A stretch of DNA of 64,000 bases from WRGT01 sp964450405 (GCA_964450405.1 CAYVCQ010000002.1:62001-126000), one strand, 5' to 3'. Positions 7,737-16,150 are shown, counted from the stretch's first letter. The notes: generated by a model from the sequence alone, not told the origin. Program-made: numbers and translations.

Positions 7737-8864
7737 TTATCCCTGCTGCGATCCGCATTCAGGACAGAATTTCGCTCCGGGAGCAAGCTGGGCATTACAT
7801 TTTACGCAATTTGAACCCTGCATATTTGTGCCGCATGAATGACAGAACTTAGCTCCAGCCTGATTTGCTGCATTACACTTAGGACATGCCACCTGAGGAA
7901 CAACCATAGGTCCTCCGCATGACGCACAAAACTTCGCCCCGGCCTGGTTTGCTGCATTACATTTAGGACATGGAACCTGTCCTCCCGCCTGACCTGCTCC
8001 GGCATTCCCCATGGCAGCACCCATCAAATTCCCCATCTGCTGACCCATTCCGACACCCATACCTGCGCCCATCATACCGCCGGCCATTCCTTCGTTTGCA
8101 GCTGCTTTTTCCATTGTATCAAAAGTACGTTTAGTTTTATAATCGTCACCCATAATATTCATCTCTGCTTTATCAGCCAGAGCTTTTTTGAGACGCATAA
8201 CATTTTCATCATCGTCGGGAATATTTATAGATTCAACTGCAAATCTGATAAGTTCAACTCCAAAGCTTGTAAACTCTTCAGCAAGTTTAGCTTTTCCGCC
8301 AGAGCCTATTTCATCATAATATGCGGGGAGTTTTAATATAGTAATATTCTGTTTAATCATAAACTCGGCAACTAAATCCTGAACTTTAGGAAGAATAGCC
8401 ATATCCCTGAAAGCTGTGCCTATTGCTTCTGTAGTAAACGCCTGCCAGGTTCCTGTTGCCATTATTAAAAAAGATTTAACCTCTGTTATTCTGATTGAAT
8501 ATGATCCGAATGCTCTGATCGGAACCGGGAGATTATATACAGGATCCATAAGAAGCATCGGCTGCTTGGTGCCCCATTTCATGTTCGGGATTTCAGTTTT
8601 GTTGATAAAATATACTATTGCCGGAAAAGGTGTTTTGCCGCCGAAAGGAAGATTGATAAGTTTTTCAAGAATCGGAATATTTCCAGTACTGAGAGTGTGT
8701 CTCCCCGGACCGAATGAATCAAGAGCCTGTCCGTTTTTAAAGAAAATAGCCTCCTGCCCCTCTTTGACTATCAGCTGAGAACCGAGAGCTATTGCACCCT
8801 CTTCAAATTTAAAAATAACTTCACCCGGCTTGTTATCCCACTGCACGACATCAAGTAATGCCAT
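7737..8864 (-). CDS. SPFH-domain protein with three C-terminal zinc ribbons (YdjI-like)
   Basis: The 375-residue protein has an SPFH/band-7-like core (about residues 15-235), a Gly/Met-rich flexible stretch (258-296) and three zinc ribbons: Cys299/302/313/316, Cys327/330/341/344 and Cys353/356/367/370. The first two ribbons share the motif CPKCNAANQAGAKFC, which indicates recent internal duplication. This layout matches the Bacillus YdjI type of virion-core-like SPFH proteins, which work with PspA-family proteins in membrane stress. It shares one base with the end of the upstream helical protein gene. No transmembrane segment is evident. Confidence 0.85.
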   Translation of the reverse strand: MALLDVVQWDNKPGEVIFKFEEGAIALGSQLIVKEGQEAIFFKNGQALDSFGPGRHTLSTGNIPILEKLINLPFGGKTPFPAIVYFINKTEIPNMKWGTKQPMLLMDPVYNLPVPIRAFGSYSIRITEVKSFLIMATGTWQAFTTEAIGTAFRDMAILPKVQDLVAEFMIKQNITILKLPAYYDEIGSGGKAKLAEEFTSFGVELIRFAVESINIPDDDENVMRLKKALADKAEMNIMGDDYKTKRTFDTMEKAAANEGMAGGMMGAGMGVGMGQQMGNLMGAAMGNAGAGQAGGQVPCPKCNAANQAGAKFCASCGGPMVVPQVACPKCNAANQAGAKFCHSCGTNMQGSNCVKCNAQLAPGAKFCPECGSQQG

Positions 8865-9391
8865 TATATGACCTCCATTATCACATATTTTCTATCATCG
8901 AAATTTTTTTCGAATTCTCTTATTTTGGTTTTAATACTACTTATTTCCGCTTTCAAAGGATCACCCTGAAGTGCCGGAATATTTGCAATTAATTTGTAGA
9001 TTTCATCAAATGCAGTTATCAGTCTCCAGTCATACTCAAGGAGTCTGTTCTGATCCTCTTCGGTTATCTTGATTTTTGAAAAACCTCCGCTGACACCATA
9101 CTCTGCATACTCAACTTTTTTAACTAAACCCTCAAGTAGATTAGAGAGAGAATCAAACTCCTGAGTGATCTCGAAATTCTTGCTTTTTGCAAAATCACCG
9201 GAAATTACTCCAAGACTTTTTTTTGCAGATAAAATTTTATCAGCGACAAAACCTCTTATCATCTTATCTGCGTCGTAATTCTCAGCTTTTTCAACATAAC
9301 CTTTAAAACCGGGAAGTGTTGTAATTATCCTGTCGATAAAATCCCTGTTTGCCGAAATCTTTGCTTTCAAATTGTTTAAATCGGGCTGCAT
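8864..9391 (-). CDS. Helical protein of envelope-stress cluster, unknown function
   Basis: A 175-residue, largely alpha-helical protein without membrane segments. The N-terminal TTLPGFKGYVEKAENYDADKM block resembles proteins with an LPGxxGYxxxE motif that are encoded beside SPFH or PspA genes in other phyla; this comes from recall and is not proven. It is the first gene of the minus-strand cluster, with an AGGA ribosome-binding site, and its stop overlaps the SPFH start by one base. It could occupy the place that PspA has in related loci, but no PspA signature can be read in it. Confidence 0.6.
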   Translation of the reverse strand: MQPDLNNLKAKISANRDFIDRIITTLPGFKGYVEKAENYDADKMIRGFVADKILSAKKSLGVISGDFAKSKNFEITQEFDSLSNLLEGLVKKVEYAEYGVSGGFSKIKITEEDQNRLLEYDWRLITAFDEIYKLIANIPALQGDPLKAEISSIKTKIREFEKNFDDRKYVIMEVI

Positions 9392-9403
9392 TTTTCCTGC
9401 CTT

Positions 9404-9423
9404 TTAGTATTAAAAAATACTAA
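9404..9423. promoter_or_regulatory. Perfect 8-bp inverted repeat upstream of the SPFH/DUF4178 cluster
   Basis: TTAGTATT and AATACTAA flank four A bases, 13 bases upstream of the first start codon of the cluster. The dyad is a candidate operator or a stabilising 5' hairpin. The surrounding 9392-9696 stretch is AT-rich and otherwise shows no gene; it must hold the promoter of the cluster, which I could not place confidently. Confidence 0.35.
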
Positions 9424-9696
9424 TATTTTTTTATTAAAATTGCACAAAATCAAGATTTTATAATTTTAAAATCATTTGAAAATGTGATCTTTTTTAGAAT
9501 TACTATCCAGGAAGGCTTAATAATCTAAGCTTTGCCACTCATAACAAGATAACAAATAATAAAAATTGTTTCAATAAAAAATATTCTGAAGACTTTTAAA
9601 TAGTTTTAAGTACTTATAAACTGTCGATAAAATTACTCTCAGCCGCGCTTTTGGCAAAGCAAAATACCACTTGTTTATAGAATATTGTGAATAATT

Positions 9697-10029
9697 TTAC
9701 TGCTGAGAGTTCTCACTACTTAATGCACTGTGTATATTCATAAGAAGTCCAATATAAATATCTCTTGCTTTAAGGTATCTTAAAAGCAGCTCATTTGATG
9801 CAACAGCCCCTGAAAGTTCCCTGAACCTTTCCTGTTCAAATTTTTCAAGAGTAAATCCTCCCGACTGCTTTTGCTGTATTGTTTCAGCAATTTCATTATA
9901 CTTTTTAAGCAGAAGCGAGGCTTCCTTATCATTTTCAACTTCTACGTTCAATTCTTCAAATTTTATATAATCTTCAGTATCTTTAATAAGAATACCTAGT
10001 TCATTGGCTTTTGCAAGAATTTCTTCCAT
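9697..10029 (-). CDS. YlbF/YmcA family protein
   Basis: The 110-residue, all-helical protein has the YlbF/YmcA pattern: AKANELGILIKDTEDYIKF at the start, a central NEIAETIQQKQ helix and a C-terminal helix. In Bacillus, members form a complex that influences mRNA processing and development; outside Firmicutes the role is unknown. It stands alone on the minus strand, with a possible coiled-coil. The ATG follows an AAGGAG-like site (complement of 10033-10041). Confidence 0.75.
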   Translation of the reverse strand: MEEILAKANELGILIKDTEDYIKFEELNVEVENDKEASLLLKKYNEIAETIQQKQSGGFTLEKFEQERFRELSGAVASNELLLRYLKARDIYIGLLMNIHSALSSENSQQ

Positions 10030-10188
10030 TTTTATCTCCTTATATAGTAATATATTCCTTTTTGTTTGACAAGAGAACTATACCTGTTTATATTTTACAA
10101 TCAGTAATACTTACTATAAATAGATTTTAGTGCAAATAAAAAAATTTATAACACAGCTGATTTACTGTTATAAAAAAAGGATAATTTG

Positions 10189-10542
10189 ATGTCAGAGATT
10201 AAAGAAATTGTAGAAGACGAAAATAAAATTGATACAGTAATAGCCGACGATATAGACTTCAGAGGAACTTTAAAATTCAAAAACTCTCTTAAGATTAAGG
10301 GTAAGTTCGAGGGTAAGATAATATCAGACGGACAGCTGATAATCGGCCGTGAATCAGTTACAAGCGCCGATATAAATGCATCTATTATTTCAATCAGCGG
10401 TACAGTGAACGGCAAAATTAAAGCAGCAAAAAAAATTGAACTATTCAAAAAAAGCAGGATAAGCGCTGATATGGTAGCTCCTGAAATTGTCATGGAAAGC
10501 GGCGCGGTTTTCAACGGTACCTGCATAATGGAAGCAGAATAA
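10189..10542 (+). CDS. Bactofilin (cytoskeletal polymer protein)
   Basis: The 117-residue protein has the bactofilin beta-helix pattern: repeated short strands such as GTLKFKNSLKIKGKFEGKI, IISISGTVNGKIKAAKKIEL and ISADMVAPEIVMESGAVF. Bactofilins self-assemble without nucleotide into filaments that organise cell shape or peptidoglycan enzymes. The ATG at 10189 lies eight bases after an AGG site; a TTG one codon upstream is less likely. The barrel gene follows 11 bases later and may be co-transcribed. Confidence 0.9.
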   Translation: MSEIKEIVEDENKIDTVIADDIDFRGTLKFKNSLKIKGKFEGKIISDGQLIIGRESVTSADINASIISISGTVNGKIKAAKKIELFKKSRISADMVAPEIVMESGAVFNGTCIMEAE

Positions 10543-10553
10543 TAGTTAAATCG

Positions 10554-11234
10554 ATGAATAAAATATTTATAACCCTCCTCATCATCACAACTTTTTCAAC
10601 TGCATTGTTCAGTGCTGAGAAGAACAATGACAACGAAATTCCCGATGTTGCAATAGGTATAAATGGCAACTACGGTTCATTTGATATGTATCAGAAGAAT
10701 ATTGATCTTGAGCCTAAACCGGGTATGTATACCGGAGGTGGAATATCCGTTGAGAAAATGATTTATGAAAAGTTTGGAGTTGGTAGCGGAATTCAATACA
10801 GGTATTTTAGAACTGATTTTAACATGGACGGACTTGACGCAACATGGACATTTCAGTCAATAAACATTCCGCTTCTAATGATTCTTTCATTTAGCGGGCC
10901 TAAATCGGCAATTCATCTTGTAGGGGGCGTTGTTTATTCTCACATTTTTTATTCCGTCATGACAACAGATTCAACAATGCCGATTCCTAATAATTATGAT
11001 AATGCATTAAAGTACATCAATACAAATCAGATTGGATTGACTGCAGGTGTCTTATTCATAATAAAGGCAACAGAATACTCCGATTTTCAATTTGGATTAA
11101 TGGCAGAGGGTTATCCCACAAATCTTTTATATCAAAGAGATAAATCAACCGACAGATTAGATATGATAAACTACAGTCTCACAACCGGCTGGAGATTCAG
11201 AACAAACATATTCCCCGGATCGAAAAAAGAATAA
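10554..11234 (+). CDS. Outer-membrane beta-barrel protein
   Basis: A 226-residue protein with a clear signal peptide (residues 1-20, ending near LFSA|E). The mature part alternates hydrophobic and polar residues with aromatic strand ends, such as GVGSGIQYRYFRTDF and LTTGWRFRTNIFP, the pattern of a small eight-stranded outer-membrane barrel. No specific function can be read. It lies downstream of bactofilin, and a hairpin with arms 11235-11244 and 11272-11281 follows directly and may end the transcript. Confidence 0.7.
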   Translation: MNKIFITLLIITTFSTALFSAEKNNDNEIPDVAIGINGNYGSFDMYQKNIDLEPKPGMYTGGGISVEKMIYEKFGVGSGIQYRYFRTDFNMDGLDATWTFQSINIPLLMILSFSGPKSAIHLVGGVVYSHIFYSVMTTDSTMPIPNNYDNALKYINTNQIGLTAGVLFIIKATEYSDFQFGLMAEGYPTNLLYQRDKSTDRLDMINYSLTTGWRFRTNIFPGSKKE

Positions 11235-11281
11235 ACGTATAGATAACCATGTAGATAAGCATCAAGTGGTGATCTATACGT
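11235..11281 (+). terminator. Hairpin after beta-barrel gene
   Basis: ACGTATAGAT pairs perfectly with ATCTATACGT across a 27-base loop that itself holds weaker pairing. There is no long T run, so it may be an mRNA 3' stabiliser rather than a true intrinsic terminator. Confidence 0.35.
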
Positions 11282-11327
11282 CTCTACAAATCTGATATGA
11301 TTCTGCCATAATGTAAAACGAAATTTA

Positions 11328-11504
11328 TCAAACCTCGGTTATACATGAAACAGGACAGGTATCAGCACAGGCTCCGCAACTGATGCATTCATCTTCGTTT
11401 ATTTTCCTTTTTCCATCCTTCTGTTCCGAAATACATGATACAGGACATACAGGTTCACACGCTCCACATGCTGTACAATCTGCTTCTTTAATTCTAAACG
11501 CCAT
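11328..11504 (-). CDS. 2[4Fe-4S] bacterial-type ferredoxin
   Basis: This 58-residue gene encodes two classic CxxCxxCxxxCP clusters: CTACGACEPVCP (residues 10-21) and CISCGACADTCP (residues 40-51). Each binds a [4Fe-4S] cluster, giving a low-potential electron carrier in the cytoplasm. The ATG has a GGAGG ribosome-binding site seven bases upstream. It is clostridial-type in size and symmetry. It stands alone; possible partners are the electron transfer flavoproteins encoded nearby, but that is inference. Confidence 0.93.
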   Translation of the reverse strand: MAFRIKEADCTACGACEPVCPVSCISEQKDGKRKINEDECISCGACADTCPVSCITEV

Positions 11505-11576
11505 TGATAGCCTCCAATTTTTCTAATTCATTCCGGTTTATTATAATAAACTTATAAACACGTTTCAAAAAATAAG

Positions 11577-12230
11577 TCAATAATTCCATCCCATAATCCC
11601 GAAACCTATTATGTTCATTATAACCGGTATTGAATAGATAATACCTAAAGTGATAAGTTTATTTTTGAATTCCTTCAGAGAAATAACAAGTATCGCCGCG
11701 CAGAAAAACGGGAAATAACCGATAAAAAAAACCAGCCATACACCGGTAAATGATCTGAACCAGTACTGATATTCCCAGACAAGATGACCACCCTTATTCA
11801 GCATACATTCAATGAAAACACAGAAAACCGAAAATCCAACAGCCCAGAACCATTTCTCCGGCAAACCAAGTATCCTTATCTCCTTATCCTCTGTGAGAGT
11901 GTGATAGAAAATTATACCTGCAATTAAAAACATGAACATTATTTCAATATTCCAACCCACCATAGTTCGAAGTGCAGTTTCTCCAGGAGCTGTCCATACT
12001 GCAGATCTCCCCGAAAGTACCATAAACCAGCCGTTCCATGTTTCGTTAAAAAAATCCGCGCCAAAAATTGCAAGCCCGGCAAATACAGCGTTCCAGTTCC
12101 CGGTTTTTTTGGCATCTTTAATCTCTTTCGTGTAGATATAGATAACTATTGCCATAAGCGGTATAACATACCATTTTAAAGTTGTTAAATCCCTCAGACC
12201 TGTTAGAGCTTTAAGTGTTGCCTCTGTCAT
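11577..12230 (-). CDS. Polytopic membrane protein, unknown
   Basis: With the ATG at 12230 (AGGAGG seven bases upstream, better than an in-frame ATG eight codons earlier) the protein has 217 residues. It contains about six hydrophobic segments, with charged loops such as KEIKDAKKTGN and YHTLTEDKEIR. Several conserved-looking Trp and Asn residues lie in FFNETWNGWFMVLSGRSAVW. I do not recognise the family. It is between a ferredoxin and the etf operon on the same strand but has a terminator before it, so it is probably transcribed alone. Confidence 0.7.
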   Translation of the reverse strand: MTEATLKALTGLRDLTTLKWYVIPLMAIVIYIYTKEIKDAKKTGNWNAVFAGLAIFGADFFNETWNGWFMVLSGRSAVWTAPGETALRTMVGWNIEIMFMFLIAGIIFYHTLTEDKEIRILGLPEKWFWAVGFSVFCVFIECMLNKGGHLVWEYQYWFRSFTGVWLVFFIGYFPFFCAAILVISLKEFKNKLITLGIIYSIPVIMNIIGFGIMGWNY

Positions 12231-12348
12231 AAAATCCTCCTGAAATACTTTCATATTTCCCGCGATTTAATACCCTATGAACACGATAATAGCTGAATAT
12301 AAACTCCTTTTCAATTGTTTTTATAATTATATAATTTATTTTAATAAA

Positions 12349-12379
12349 AAAAGAGGGTGCCCATAGGACACCCTCTTTC
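12349..12379 (-). terminator. Rho-independent terminator after etfA
   Basis: GAGGGTG pairs with CACCCTC around a short loop, and on the minus strand the stem is followed by TTTTTTT. It lies 25 bases after the etfA stop. Confidence 0.85.
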
Positions 12380-12403
12380 ATTTTTAGACTATAAATTCCG
12401 GTA

Positions 12404-13354
12404 TTATAGATTAGCCATAATTCCAGGAACAACTTCAAAAAGATCCGCAACTATTCCATATGTAGCTATATTGAAAATAGGTGCTTCAGGGTCTTTGTTT
12501 ACCGCAACGATACATTTTGATCCCTTCATACCAGCAACGTGCTGTACAGCACCTGATATTCCAAGAGCAAGATAAAGGTCAGGAGTTACAGTTTTACCTG
12601 ATTGTCCAACCTGTCTTGATGCATCTGTCCAGCCTGAATCTATTACAGGACGTGAACCGGCATATTCTGCGCCGAGTTTTGCTGCCAAAGGAAGAACAAC
12701 ATCCTTGTATTTGTCAGCATCTTTAAGTCCTCTACCGCCAGCAACAATAACTTTAGCCTGAGTAATATCAACTCCGCCTGTAGATGTTGCAATGATTTCT
12801 TTAACTTTAGTTCTGCTTGCTGTGAATGAAACCGCTACTGCTGTAACTGTTCCAGCTGCACCAGCTTCTGCAGGATCATAAGCGCCTTTTTCAAATGATA
12901 CAACAAACTTATCTGTAGAAACAGATTTAGTTTCCTGTAGTTTTCCATTGTAGATGTTTCTTGTTAGAACAAGCTTTCCACCTTCAACAACTGCTTTGTT
13001 ACAGTTTGAAACAATTCCGGCGCCTATAGCCATAGCTGCTTTAGCAGCATAGTCAACACCATCATATGTGTGAGGTATTAACACACCTTTAACATCTTTT
13101 GCTTCTACAACTGCTTTAACAGCCTGAGCGTATGCATCTGAAGTGTAACCTTCAACTGCTGCGTCACAAACTGCAAATACTTCCGGAATGTATTTAGCTA
13201 CTTCTTTTGCAAGAGAATCATCTTTTGCAAAAACTGCTGCAACCGGCTCAAGGCCAAGACCTGGAGCTATTTCCTTTGCAATTCTGCAAAGTTCCATTGT
13301 CGCGTCGCTTAGCTTTCCGTTTCTATGTTCTGCGATGATAAGTAATTTCGCCAT
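12404..13354 (-). CDS. etfA: Electron transfer flavoprotein, alpha subunit
   Basis: The 316-residue protein has the EtfA N-terminal nucleotide-binding-like fold and a C-terminal FAD domain with VAGGRGLKD (about 207-215), SRPVIDSGWTDASRQVGQSG and YLALGISGAVQHVAGM. These residues bind FAD, so the subunit carries the flavin that relays electrons from acyl-CoA dehydrogenases or similar enzymes. Length is normal. It follows etfB by 17 bases in the same transcript and ends at an intrinsic terminator. Confidence 0.96.
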   Translation of the reverse strand: MAKLLIIAEHRNGKLSDATMELCRIAKEIAPGLGLEPVAAVFAKDDSLAKEVAKYIPEVFAVCDAAVEGYTSDAYAQAVKAVVEAKDVKGVLIPHTYDGVDYAAKAAMAIGAGIVSNCNKAVVEGGKLVLTRNIYNGKLQETKSVSTDKFVVSFEKGAYDPAEAGAAGTVTAVAVSFTASRTKVKEIIATSTGGVDITQAKVIVAGGRGLKDADKYKDVVLPLAAKLGAEYAGSRPVIDSGWTDASRQVGQSGKTVTPDLYLALGISGAVQHVAGMKGSKCIVAVNKDPEAPIFNIATYGIVADLFEVVPGIMANL

Positions 13355-13371
13355 TTTCTGATCCCCCTACC

Positions 13372-14145
13372 TTATATCACTTTCGCTTCATTTTTGAGCT
13401 TATCAACAAGTTTAGCAGCTGCTTCTGCAGGTGCTCCTGCAATGATCTCTGCCATAGTGTCAGATACAGGTACAAACATTTTGATAAACGCAGTTCTTGA
13501 TGCAGCAGAAACGCCCAGATCAGCGCCTGATTTAACATCAAGTTGTTTCTTTTTGGCTTTCATGATACCTGGAAGGGTTGGATACCTTGGTTCATTGATA
13601 CCGGACTGAATTGTAAGAACCGCAGGACCTGCAAGTTCCATAACTTCATTAAGACCGCCTTCAAGCTCTCTGTTAAGAGTAAAAGCTTTTCCATCAGCTG
13701 TATTAATTTTTACAACGTTTGTACAATGAGGAACATTCAGCATATCGGCAATCATAACACCTGTAACTGCAGCCTGAAGGTCTTCAGTCTGAACACCTGT
13801 CATAACGAGATCAACTCCCCCGATGGTCTCGATTGCTTTAGCTAGAGCGCTTGCGATTACAAAACTATCACCATCATAAATTGCTGCATCAGTGATGTGC
13901 ATACCCCAGTCAGCTCCCATAGCGAATGCCTGACGGATGTCTTTGGCCGCTCTGTCGGGACCTGCTGATACAATAACTACTTCTCCGCCATGTTTTTCTT
14001 TTAGCTGGAGGGCTGCTTCTACAGCATAGTTATCAAAATCATTGATTTTGAAAGCGATTTGTGACTCATCGACTTTCTTGTTATCAACGATCTTAAACTT
14101 AGATTCCATATCCGGAACCTGTTTCAGACAGACAACTATCTTCAT
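13372..14145 (-). CDS. etfB: Electron transfer flavoprotein, beta subunit
   Basis: The 257-residue protein opens with MKIVVCLKQVPD and contains INDFDNYAVEAALQLKE and the MTGVQTEDLQAAVTG region, all typical of EtfB. It pairs with EtfA to form the heterodimeric flavoprotein that accepts electrons from dehydrogenases. It is the first gene of the etfBA operon, with a good candidate promoter at 14210-14237. Confidence 0.96.
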   Translation of the reverse strand: MKIVVCLKQVPDMESKFKIVDNKKVDESQIAFKINDFDNYAVEAALQLKEKHGGEVVIVSAGPDRAAKDIRQAFAMGADWGMHITDAAIYDGDSFVIASALAKAIETIGGVDLVMTGVQTEDLQAAVTGVMIADMLNVPHCTNVVKINTADGKAFTLNRELEGGLNEVMELAGPAVLTIQSGINEPRYPTLPGIMKAKKKQLDVKSGADLGVSAASRTAFIKMFVPVSDTMAEIIAGAPAEAAAKLVDKLKNEAKVI

Positions 14146-14209
14146 TGCGATACTCCCTTAATTGATTTTTTGTTTATTTGTTAACTAAAGTTAAAAAGTC
14201 CGTTAGCAT

Positions 14210-14237
14210 TTATTACTAGGGTAGAAATTTATGTCAA
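14210..14237 (-). promoter_or_regulatory. Candidate sigma-70 promoter of etfBA
   Basis: On the minus strand TTGACA (14232-14237) is followed after 16 bases by TAATAA (14210-14215), about 65 bases before the etfB ATG. Confidence 0.5.
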
Positions 14238-14374
14238 TATTAATCTGTTTTATTGAATAAAATAAACACAGTTAAGAGCTCTGTATAATTAAAATTTATA
14301 TATGCATAAATAAATATACCGACAGTGATAAACGCTGAGTTTTAATCAATAAAGCGACATCCGTGGAGTTTTGA

Positions 14375-14386
14375 GGGGTCAGAGCC
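14375..14386 (+). repeat. GGGGTCAGAGCC box
   Basis: The box sits in a mini-hairpin GAGGG...CCCTC. It is one of about fifteen copies in the window, concentrated around the RAYT transposase at 32.2 kb. The rest of the 14146-14778 gap holds the etf promoter, a 16-bp AT palindrome (14472-14487) and the lipase terminator; no gene was seen. Confidence 0.7.
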
Positions 14387-14714
14387 CTCTATAAATCATA
14401 TTTTGCGCATGTTTTTACTTTTTTACTGCAGTAATTATAAAATAATAAAACTCATTTTTTTTAATTTCTTACTTTGAATTAATTCAAATTGCTTAATCTT
14501 TCGTTGAGCAATTCTTTGTTAAGCCTCCTGAAGCTAAATTATGCTTTAAAAAGCGGGTTCTTAAAACCGGATTTTCAGGAATTGCCACGTAACATTCAAT
14601 GATTTTTATTATAAGTTAAATGAAGAAATTTTAAGATTTGAAAGATTTGCCGGTATAATTTAACAAATTATTATGAAGAATTCAGATATGAAGAGAAAAG
14701 ATTTCAATTTTTTA

Positions 14715-14757
14715 ACAAAATCTGCTGCCGGGAGTATAATCAATTCCCGCAGCAGAT
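14715..14757 (-). terminator. Terminator after lipase gene
   Basis: TCTGCTGCCGGGA pairs with TCCCGCAGCAGA (one bulge), and the minus strand continues into TTTTGTTAAAAAA. It lies 22 bases past the lipase stop. Confidence 0.75.
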
Positions 14758-14778
14758 ATTATCAAAATTAAACAGTTA

Positions 14779-15669
14779 TCAGAAACCGCGATTTTTAAGA
14801 TCAGCAACAGTATTTATATAAAACTGAGGTGCATCAAATCCCGGTGTAATTCCAAAAAAATGGTTAACCATATTTATATGATCAACTCCGCCGCTCCACC
14901 ATGTTCCGGAGATAACTCCTCTAAAATTACCCCATTTTGCCGATGAAACAGCAACTAATCCGTCATTATCCCCTTCGTAGGCCTTGCATATCATCCACGG
15001 AATCTGTAAAATCAGACTGTTTGAAAGATAGTTAATTTTTCCAGCCCAGCTCTGATAGTATAAACCGCTTACGTTAGGAACACTTTTATTAAAAACATCA
15101 TTCATGTATGGCCTGGTTAATTCTATACCATTCTGAAGAGAATTCGGGCTCTTATCACCAAAAACAAATGTATAAATAAAATCGGAAATATTTCCAACCA
15201 GAGTCCAGCTCTGCTGAGGTACCATTTTAAAAACAAAATCTGCCACTGAACTTCCTCTATGTGGTCCGCATAACCCGGTATGTGATGCAACTTTAGATGC
15301 AAGTCCCAGATTTGTTATTGCATATCTGGTGTATATAGATCCATGTGAATGGCCGATGATATTTGCCTTTGATTTCCCTGTAATAGCGAGAATTTCCAGA
15401 AACTGTCTTTTAAATGAAGCAGCCTTATTAGCAGTGCTGTCCATACCATTTACCGAAGTTATATAAACATCCGCACCCTCATCCTCAAGGGCATCTTTAA
15501 TTCCCCACCAGTAATCTACTATATTAAGAACTTTTGCCTGTGCAGCAAATCCATGTGCCATTACTATTGGATATTTTGTATCGCATTTTGATGAACTTCC
15601 TGATGCAAATAATGATGCAGGAACCGCTAACATTGTAATTATTATAAATACAAAGAATTTTGACTTCAT
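14779..15669 (-). CDS. Secreted triacylglycerol lipase (family I-like)
   Basis: With the ATG at 15669 (AGGAGG site) the protein has 296 residues and a clear signal peptide (1-23). It has the alpha/beta-hydrolase features of bacterial true lipases: PIVMAHGF as oxyanion-hole region, nucleophile Ser108 in GHSHG, acid Asp236 in EGDNDG and catalytic His264 in DHINMVN. The last motif resembles the Pseudomonas/Burkholderia lipase His region. An upstream in-frame start would place 21 residues before the signal peptide and lacks a ribosome-binding site. It has its own near-consensus promoter and terminator. No lipase foldase gene is seen nearby. Confidence 0.88.
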   Translation of the reverse strand: MKSKFFVFIIITMLAVPASLFASGSSSKCDTKYPIVMAHGFAAQAKVLNIVDYWWGIKDALEDEGADVYITSVNGMDSTANKAASFKRQFLEILAITGKSKANIIGHSHGSIYTRYAITNLGLASKVASHTGLCGPHRGSSVADFVFKMVPQQSWTLVGNISDFIYTFVFGDKSPNSLQNGIELTRPYMNDVFNKSVPNVSGLYYQSWAGKINYLSNSLILQIPWMICKAYEGDNDGLVAVSSAKWGNFRGVISGTWWSGGVDHINMVNHFFGITPGFDAPQFYINTVADLKNRGF

Positions 15670-15702
15670 AAAGCCTCCTGAAAATTTGAATTCCATATAA
15701 GA

Positions 15703-15732
15703 ATAATATTCTCTTTTTGCGAACAATGTCAA
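15703..15732 (-). promoter_or_regulatory. Near-consensus promoter of the lipase gene
   Basis: On the minus strand TTGACA (15727-15732) and TATTAT (15703-15708) are separated by 18 bases; the AGGAGG site and ATG follow within 40 bases. Confidence 0.65.
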
Positions 15733-15740
15733 TATAAAAA

Positions 15741-15754
15741 ACCGACTGGTTGGT
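15741..15754. promoter_or_regulatory. Candidate operator ACCGACTGGTTGGT upstream of the lipase promoter
   Basis: The 14-mer is a near-palindrome (ACCGAC/GTTGGT) lying eight bases upstream of the -35 element and flanked by A and T runs. It resembles operator dyads used by TetR-family regulators of lipid metabolism, but no regulator is encoded next to it; the TetR gene at 24.3 kb is the only candidate in view. Confidence 0.3.
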
Positions 15755-16010
15755 TTTTTTGTTTGTTTCGAAGGTTTTTACAGCAAGTGCTGCATTATTA
15801 GTTTATTTTTTAGTGTTTTTTTGTAAGAAAAACCTGATGGTTTGATATTTTCCGGTTTATAAATCAGCGGAAACTTTTAGGGATATGAAGTCATTTAGGA
15901 GCTATGCCTTACCCGCCTCTTTTTGCGCAGCCCACTAAATCTCACGAAAGGGGAATTGAATATGTAATTCTTAATTTTATTTATTGAAATCATTATTTTT
16001 ATCAATATTT

Positions 16011-16041
16011 CTTTGCCCCCTCCGGGGGTGCGGGGGCTTTG
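16011..16041. repeat. C-rich/G-rich hairpin repeat
   Basis: GCCCCCTCCGGGGGTGCGGGGGC forms alternative hairpins. Similar elements occur at 21641-21686, 47061-47094, 47133-47163 and 58791-58820. The rest of 15670-16150 contains the lipase promoter region and AT-rich sequence with no gene. Confidence 0.5.
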
Positions 16042-16096
16042 TAGGATGATTTGCTATGAAAATTTGAGTTGCGGGTGATGAATAGATTTATAAGGA

Positions 16097-16145
16097 GGGA
16101 GATATCTTCAGCATATTTTATTTATATATTAAGAAGATATCTCCC
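16097..16145 (-). terminator. 13-bp stem hairpin after proS
   Basis: GGGAGATATCTTC (16097-16109) pairs perfectly with GAAGATATCTCCC (16133-16145). It starts five bases after the proS stop, which lies at 16151. The T run after the stem on the minus strand is poor, so it may protect the mRNA end. Confidence 0.5.
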
Positions 16146-16150
16146 GGGAA

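Noticed and set aside
8864..9391. PspA identity for the first gene of the stress cluster
   Set aside because: It is helical and in a suitable position, but no PspA signature or amphipathic N-terminal helix can be read, so the name was not used.
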